The notes under the pieces are model-generated. The model ran no database searches. It had not been told where the DNA came from and saw only the letters and a list, made by a program, of their open reading frames with translations. The position numbers were made by a program, and so were the translations under genes. A stretch of 64,000 bases of DNA, from assembly GCA_014526335.1 (NCBI GenBank), contig JACTAT010000048.1, positions 2,706,631 to 2,770,630 of the forward strand, read 5' to 3'. The stretch is from Chrysaora quinquecirrha (Eukaryota > Cnidaria > Scyphozoa > Semaeostomeae > Pelagiidae). This document shows, piece by piece, positions 58,077 through 64,000 of this stretch (positions are counted from its first letter, which is position 1; every line of letters begins with the position of its first letter).

Positions 58077-58654
58077 AACTAAAATTTGACACCATGATTT
58101 TCTCGCAAAAAAGCCGGCTCGGTCGGGCTTCAAAAAAAGGTTTGACTACAATATTGCAAAATGTTGCTCAAGTCTAATTTGATTTTATTTTTTATTTTGA
58201 AATATTTTCATACAATTTTTGATTCGGTTGTTATTCTCAGACGTTTCTAGAAGTCCTCTTACATGTAAGATATTTTCGTGTGAAGAGAGGAGGAGATTGT
58301 GGCGCAGTAGAAATTGTTGCCAAGTTAGACAAGAAATTTTTGCAAAACAGTTTGCGGCTTCGAGAATCATCTGAAAATAAATGGTTCAAAGTTGGCAATC
58401 AATTCTTCAAAGTGCTACTAATTATCAAATATAGTCATCAGCATAGTATGCGAAATTCTTATGATAGCTTTTGGAGATTCTAGAATTAAATTAATCATTT
58501 GAAGTGAAGATTACAGGTTTCGGTGCACTGAAGGGAGTTATTTGTTACACAGTTTAACCTATGAGTTCAAATTTATTAGTACATATACGTTACTAGAGAT
58601 TTTCTATTTTCGATTCAAAGCTTTGGGATTCTTCCAGGAAAGATTCATCTGATC

Positions 58655-58989
58655 GCATTGTCAACAATCGCATCATCATCATAATGGATCATTATCATCA
58701 TCACCATCATCATCACAATCACCAATCATTGTCTTCAACATGATCATCATTGTTGAAGAAGATGATGATCATGTTGAAGACGATGATGATAATGTTTAAG
58801 ACGGTGATCATCATTTTCTTCTTCAACGTGATCATCATCATCGTTGTCGTCGTCGTCGAGCATCATATTCATCACCATGATCGTCTTTAGCATGATCATT
58901 ATGGTCATTATCATCCTCTTCAAAGTCATCATCATCTTCAAAATCATCATCATCATCATCATAATCATCATGATCATCATCATCATCAT

Positions 58990-59048
<59 letters not shown>

Positions 59049-59145
59049 CCAACATAATCATTATCTCATCATCGTTGTCTTCTTTTTCGTCATCTTCGCC
59101 ATTGTTAACATCATCTTCATCATTATTATCATCATCATCAGCGTC
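58655..59145. repeat. ATC trinucleotide satellite
   Basis: (ATC/ATG)n over nearly 500 bp with a pure run at about 58940-59050. It also has a palindromic section near 58735-58850. Confidence 0.95.
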
Positions 59146-59544
59146 CTTCGGACATTGCTACAGCGTTGCTATTTTTTTAATTTTTAAGGTGTTTTTGCCT
59201 TACTTATATCTTTTGGTACACCTATTCATAAAAAGTGGAAAAAAGCCAAAACTCGAACCAACTTAGCGAACACAATGCTCAACCCGTCTTTTTAGATATT
59301 GACACCGGCTCCGTTTACACTATATACCGGATAGCTTTTTCGGAGCGTCTTGAAACTCGTATCGGAAGAAACGCTCCAAAAATAGGAGTGATTTTCACTC
59401 CGTTTCGTAGCTGACATGAAAACCAGTCCGCTCTGAATGTAATTGACATCATTTTATTAGAGGGGGTAAACTATTGGCATTTTCTATTGTCTCGGCAATC
59501 TGGAATAGTAAATGGGTCTATCCGATATGAAAATCAAGGGACAA

Positions 59545-59592
59545 GTATAGCTATTATTATTATTATTATTATTAATATTATTATTATTACTT
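59545..59592. repeat. ATT microsatellite
   Basis: (ATT)n of about 45 bp. Confidence 0.9.
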
Positions 59593-59971
59593 TATTTACA
59601 ATAGCTTCTAGGAAATAATAGCTAAGAGCTAACATAGCTAATTGAAACCTACTACGAAGCAAATACAGTAAGACAAAAAAAATTACAAGGCGTACAAAAG
59701 TAAGGGTGTTCGATATCCACGGCCCCGGCCCTCGGGGCCCTCATTTTGGAGCCGCCAGGGCCCTCGAGGCCCCCTATATTTGTTAGTGATAATTCACGTC
59801 AAGGCCTCCAGATTTCGTTAAAACAAAGAAAAGTAGACGTTTTCGTGATGAAACCGAGCATAAAGGCAATAAAGTACACTTTTTTATGAGAAAATGTTTG
59901 CGAAGTTTCTGTTTAATAGCGCATTTGCGAGAAATTGCAGAAGAAAAACGACAGCTTTTATTTTCGAACAA

Positions 59972-60003
59972 GACATGTTTCGGATTACTCAATCCATCTT
60001 CAG
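59972..60003 (-). ncRNA. Hammerhead-like hairpin motif (candidate), second element
   Basis: Minus strand CTGAAGA-T-GGATT-GAGT-AATCC-GAAACATGTC, 3' of the retroelement remnant above, same strand. Same core boxes as 20875-20903 with a different, fully paired five-base stem. ACATGT after GAA would form the short third stem and GTC the cleavage triplet of a hammerhead; the extra T before the stem is atypical. Confidence 0.4.
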
Positions 60004-60169
60004 TTAATGAGAAATTAAAATAAAAACGTTGAATTTATTACAAAGCTAGGTAACAATAATGATTTAAAGAGGCAAAAGGGAAAAGATCTAAAAACCTAAT
60101 TACAATTAAAGTGTAAAAAACAAAGAAAAACAAAGAAAACAAAAACGCCGAAGCTATTATGTTAAAGTC

Positions 60170-60400
60170 AAATTATAATGGTAAAGCTGCCTATTGAGAG
60201 GGCTTCTCCCAAGATATGTGCAAGGCTTCCTTGATTTTTAATTGAAAAGACATGTGGGCGGTATCCAGAACTGTAAAAGAGTCCTCAGAGCAAAATTCAC
60301 GACAACCAGGAGAATCCTTGCAATGTTTGAAGATGCATTTAAAGAAACGAATTTTCGCGTTCCGCGTTATTGACCTGGCCTCAAATCTGTGCTTGGAAAC
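60170..60400 (-). pseudogene. C-terminal GIY-YIG/retroelement remnant
   Basis: Two minus-strand frames in turn read SIGSFTIIIL or SPLNRQLYHYNLT (3' end) after FQLKIKEALHILG and HCKDSPGCREFC. The QLKIKEA.HI...PSLN.QLYH.NL signature is the tail of cnidarian-type GIY-YIG retroelement proteins (from memory). Frameshifted near 60205. Confidence 0.6.
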
Positions 60401-60914
60401 TTGAGCTTATTACAAACTCTGGAATGATGAGCAAAAACATGTACATTCAGTAAATTCTCTTTTTTGGTAAGCCCTCGCAAATAAAAACGAAATGTTGAAA
60501 AACTCCAGGCTGATCTTTTCGTTAAAACAGTGGCTATAACAGGAATTATTGCTAATAAAAACCCCTGGCTAAAAGAATGTATATGCGATGCGGGGATGGG
60601 AGCGGGGATGCATGGTAAGGCTTGATACTTCGATGCTACTCCTAAAAAAAATATCAATCTAAAAATGCCCTTTCTGCGAGACAAGACATTACCATAAAAA
60701 CTTCTTATATGAACTGTTTTGACAAACTTTTGCGGACTTGACAACATTGTATCATTGTATATCATCATTATCCATCTACTCGAGAAAGAAATGGATTTTG
60801 AGTATCGCAGATATCAAGATGGAATTTCCTTAGAAATCCTTTCTTCGACAGGAATCTTGTACGCTTTTTTAAACGGTTAAATGCCCCTCTTTGAATATAA
60901 CCGATTCTTAACGT

Positions 60915-61386
60915 AAATCCTCGAATAAGCCCCCGGGGGCTTTTTTGCAAAAATGAATTTGGGGGCTTATTCGAATGGGGGCTTATTTATAAGTTTAGCA
61001 TTTTTCGTAAAGGTCTACATAAAAACACGACAGAATTTTCTCAACCAACAAAATTTAAAAATAACAAAAAGCTATTTCGCAAACAAAACTTTTTAGTCAA
61101 TAACTATTTCTTTATCGTCATCACTACCGTTATCCGAATCAATTATCAGTTCTTGTGGTGTTGCAGCATCAATATCAGCTGCATCAGGAGTAAATGGGTT
61201 TTCTTCCTTCTCTGTCATAAGCTTGATTTGCTCCGCAAGCATTATTTGGAAGCATTATCGAGTTTCCTCGAATAAGGCCCCTTGGGGGCTTAATTAAGTT
61301 CTCTCGAATAAGGCCCCATGTGGACTTATTCGAGGGGGGCTTATTTGCAAAAGTTAAGTTCTGGGCGGGGGCTTATTTGAGGATTT
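60915..61386. mobile_element. TIR element with CCTCGAATAAGCCCCC ends
   Basis: Left end AAATCCTCGAATAAGCCCCC and right end its inverted form with one change; several internal direct and inverted copies of the CGAATAAGGCCCC unit near both ends (60920-60990, 61260-61380). About 470 bp, too short for a transposase, but it holds a small acidic ORF (61093-61242). Nested inside the 59704-61913 composite. Confidence 0.7.
61093..61242 (-). CDS. 49-aa acidic ORF, likely transposase tail remnant
   Basis: ATG at 61242 to TAA at 61093: MLAEQIKLMTEKEENPFTPD, then a tail IDSDNGSDDDKEIVID. The acidic Ser/Asp-rich end resembles C-termini of pogo/Tc1-type or CENP-B-like transposases, and the ORF sits inside a TIR element, so an internal-deletion derivative is the simplest reading. 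No catalytic residue remains. Confidence 0.45.
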   Translation of the reverse strand: MLAEQIKLMTEKEENPFTPDAADIDAATPQELIIDSDNGSDDDKEIVID

Positions 61387-61929
61387 CCGGTAATTATTTG
61401 GATACAGAGATGTTGTTGTTCTACAAGTTTCTTACAGTTTTTGAGTGGCTACAATCATCGCTTGCAATATTGCGGACACTACTGTATGTTATTAGTATGT
61501 TTTACCTTGAAAACCCGGTCCCATTATAACATATTTAGGAAATTAGACCCCCTGACTCAATTTTGGGACCACTAGCAACATCAATTTCACCAACACTGAA
61601 TTGGGGGGCGGGTATGCGTCTTTAGAGCGAGAATTTTGACAAAGTTCGAAGTGCCCTAGCACTTTTGGCGTGGATTCTGGACACATTGTAGATCAAGGTT
61701 TCTTATAAAAATTTTCTCATAAAAATGAACTTTGATGCGAATTCCAGGAATATAAAATTGCCTTTCTGCTCGTTTTCACCATAAAGACGTCTACTTTTTT
61801 GTTTTAACGAAATTTGGAGACCTTGACGTGAAATATCACTAAAAAATATAGGGGGCCCCCGAGGGCTCCAAAATGAGGGCCCCGAGGACCGGGGCAGTTG
61901 ATATCGAACACCCATAAATATTTAACAAA

Positions 61930-62165
61930 ATGTATACCACCACAAGTAATGATTATCCACCACAGTACGCCAAAACTGCCACCACCGCAAGCATAGTAAC
62001 CCACCACAAGTAGTGATTATCCACCACGGTACGCCAAAACTGCCACCACCGCAAGCATAGTAACCCACCACAAGTAGTGATTATCCACCACAGTACGCAG
62101 AAACTATCACCACAGTACGCAAACAGTACCACCACAGTAGTGACTATCCGCCACAGTAGTGATTA
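61930..62165. repeat. 62-bp minisatellite
   Basis: About three and a half units containing CCACCACAAGTAGTGATTAT, GTACGCCAAAACTGCCACCA and CCGCAAGCATAGTAA. Confidence 0.9.
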
Positions 62166-62184
62166 TAGATTTGCTAGCGTGAGT

Positions 62185-62658
62185 AGAGTCTGCCCAACAG
62201 CAAGCGATTGCTTCTTCCAATCAATGAAAAACAGTGGAAGAAATCTGATTGGCCGACAGCGATTTTTATTGTTGTTTGATTCTGCTCCGGTGATAATTTT
62301 ATGATTCAACATGGCGTAACTGAAACAGGTTGGGATCGGCCTTGAAGAATCACGTATATGAGTGACAATAAAACAACGTTGCAATGGAATGAAAGCTATT
62401 AAGATAATAAAAATGTTCATAGATATTCAAACATAGATTTTGCGTACGTAAACCGGTTCGCAGAAGAGATCTCATTGCCTAGGCCAGCCACACAAATCCA
62501 ACTCTCGTACCCGATTCTTGATTCTATGTCGTCTCTCAGTTTTTCCTAGTTAACTGAACTGAATGCATGTTAAATGCTCGCTTTTTTCTTAATGATGAAT
62601 TTCTTCTACCGTTTTTCATGGATTGGAACAAGCAATTGCTCGCTGTTGGGCAGACTCT
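62185..62658. mobile_element. TIR element with AGAGTCTGCCCAACAGC ends
   Basis: AGAGTCTGCCCAACAGCAAG at 62185 is repeated inverted at the right end (GCTGTTGGGCAGACTCT); arms of about 60 bp share CCAATCAATGAAAAAC-like sequence. No transposase frame inside. Confidence 0.65.
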
Positions 62659-63147
62659 GCTGGATAGAGGACGAATATTCAAAATTTAAATTCAACTCAA
62701 CTCGCCTGGAGGTAAAAACCAGCTGAGTCTGCAGGCAGGCTAGGCAATGGTCGATACGTTGCACAAACAGTGCACGTGCGGAGACAAAGTGGTGACTCGG
62801 CCACAAACGATTCGTTTTATTGCGTGTGCTGCCGAGGAGCAGTATAGTGCCCGCTGGCGATGATCACCGTGTGGCAACGATCGTTGACGAGGCTGCATGC
62901 ATGGACAATACACGCTTTTCCATGTTTTTCCACCAACGTGAACACCTTACACTTCTCCAAAATATTTTTAACTTGCTTGTGCGTATCTCAAATAATTTTG
63001 GAGAGAGCAAAAAAGTTTGACCCGAATTTCAGCCTAGTATATTGTTCTCTAAAAATTTTTAGCTATCAGTTTGGTTCAAAACAAGATTTCTCTAAAGATG
63101 ATGCAAATGGGCGAGCCGGACAGCACCTCAGGATTAATTGGCAACAC
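62659..63147. other. Intergenic, no gene seen
   Basis: No coding or repeat signal recognised. Confidence 0.5.
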
Positions 63148-63151
63148 CACC

Positions 63152-63185
<34 letters not shown>

Positions 63186-63242
63186 TCGCCATCAGCATCA
63201 TTATCATCATCATCATCATCGTCATCATCATCATCATCATTA
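63148..63242. repeat. CAC/CAT trinucleotide microsatellite
   Basis: (CAC)n then (CAT)n of about 95 bp. Confidence 0.95.
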
Positions 63243-63319
63243 ATCTTTCATCAACTTCATTTTTTTGAAAAATAAAAACATTGTGTAGGGGTTTTCAGCA
63301 ATCCGAATGAAATATACCT

Positions 63320-63610
63320 AATCTAGATAGGAATCAGGAATGTTGTAACAAAAGATAGGAATTTCCATTGTTTGTGTATACAATCTAAACAATCAACGAG
63401 TTGAGTCACTTATTTTAATTAAGAAAAAGGAATAAAAAACAATTGAAAACAACCACAAAGCCTGAAGCAGCTAGGATCACAGGACAGGGAACAAGTGGGA
63501 ACAAAGTGGGGATTCTTTTACACTATTCGTTGCAAGCTGCAAGCTTATAGGCTGATCTCAGGCTGGTTTGGGCTGGTCTCATTCTTCAAACATGGCTAAT
63601 GGGTACCTTT
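63320..63610 (+). repeat. Dispersed repeat, copy 3
   Basis: Contains GATAGGAATCAGGAATGTTG, GCAAGCTGCAAGCTTATAGG and ATGGCTAATGGGTACC, shared with copies at 31040 and 43087. Confidence 0.6.
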
Positions 63611-64000
63611 AATTTTCGGAAAAGAACAGGGTAAAAATATATTTAGTCCATAAAATCATCAAAATACTCCAGCATCTAATGAATTCTTGTAATTAGCCTA
63701 AACAGATCTTTTCCATAAAGATTGTCAGCGAGAAAAGGACGATTTATTCAAGGAGCAGAAATTTCAGTACTGAGGTTCATATTCTTTGTCACCTATCAAA
63801 TAATCACGTGACTAACACCATTATGCTATTTTTAGAACAAAAATGGTTGGTTGTTTACTTGTACGAAGTTTGAAATACTTAACTGGTATGGCTGCTAATA
63901 AGAGAAGCAAAAACTCCCCCCCCCCCTTCTCCGGTCAAAATCATCAAAAAATTGCCCGGTTAAAATAGGGTTGATGATATGATGATATGGCCGAGAGTAG

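Larger units (their letters stand above)
59704..61913. mobile_element. 2.2-kb inverted-repeat composite element
   Basis: Ends GGGTGTTCGATATC and GATATCGAACACCC; arms of about 200 bp (59704-59910 and 61690-61913) match as inverted repeats with indels, including the GC-rich GGGGCCCTCATTTTGGAG segment. Inside are the hairpin motif, the GIY-YIG remnant and a nested TIR element. TAA flanks the left end and ATAA the right, compatible with a 3-bp target duplication but not proof. Superfamily unclear (Harbinger-like ends, or Penelope inverted repeats). Confidence 0.65.

Noticed and set aside
58747..59266. Poly-Met and poly-Ile frames on opposite strands
   Set aside because: Translations of the ATC/ATG microsatellite.
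60367..60768. 133-aa minus-strand frame
   Set aside because: Only its 3' surroundings match the retroelement tail, and in other frames; the frame itself is not recognisable.

Overview
This is intron-rich, AT-rich animal nuclear DNA. Two single-copy housekeeping genes can be read exon by exon through GT-AG introns, and a third, large receptor-like gene has no introns. Much of the rest is decayed retroelements, foldback/MITE-type elements, SINE-like sequences and satellites. The reverse-transcriptase and GIY-YIG remnants, the leucine-rich-repeat/Cys-rich/multi-TM protein and the strong conservation of the housekeeping proteins suggest a marine invertebrate. A cnidarian is my best guess, but the sequence does not settle the phylum.

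Layout. 1-8.2 kb is intergenic and dominated by mini- and microsatellites. 8.3-15.0 kb carries CSNK2B (casein kinase 2 regulatory subunit) on the minus strand in six exons totalling 678 nt (225 aa), with a SINE-like element and a satellite in intron 5 and a decayed Penelope-like element (reverse transcriptase plus GIY-YIG nuclease) in intron 2. 15.0-22.4 kb lies between two divergent genes and holds a LINE reverse-transcriptase pseudogene split by a 956-bp inverted-repeat-flanked GIY-YIG element with a 14-bp target duplication. 22.4-53.6 kb is XAB2/SYF1 (spliceosome and transcription-coupled-repair HAT-repeat protein) on the plus strand. I resolved 25 coding exons totalling 2,559 nt (852 aa plus stop), including a 45-bp first exon 4.5 kb upstream of exon 2. 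54.0-57.2 kb is a minus-strand intronless gene for a secreted-leader, LRR, Cys-rich, multi-membrane-span protein, convergent with XAB2. 57.3-64 kb is again repeats: a MITE with a likely 8-bp target duplication, a SINE-like head, a large trinucleotide satellite, a 2.2-kb inverted-repeat composite containing another GIY-YIG remnant and a nested TIR element, a 62-bp minisatellite and another TIR element.

The genes do not form a pathway: CK2 beta is a kinase subunit, XAB2 a splicing/repair scaffold and the LRR protein a probable surface receptor. The most unusual signals are the recurrent GIY-YIG remnants (four), two of which carry a hairpin motif with the same core but different, self-complementary stems, resembling a hammerhead-type ribozyme; and the intronless LRR/multi-TM receptor.
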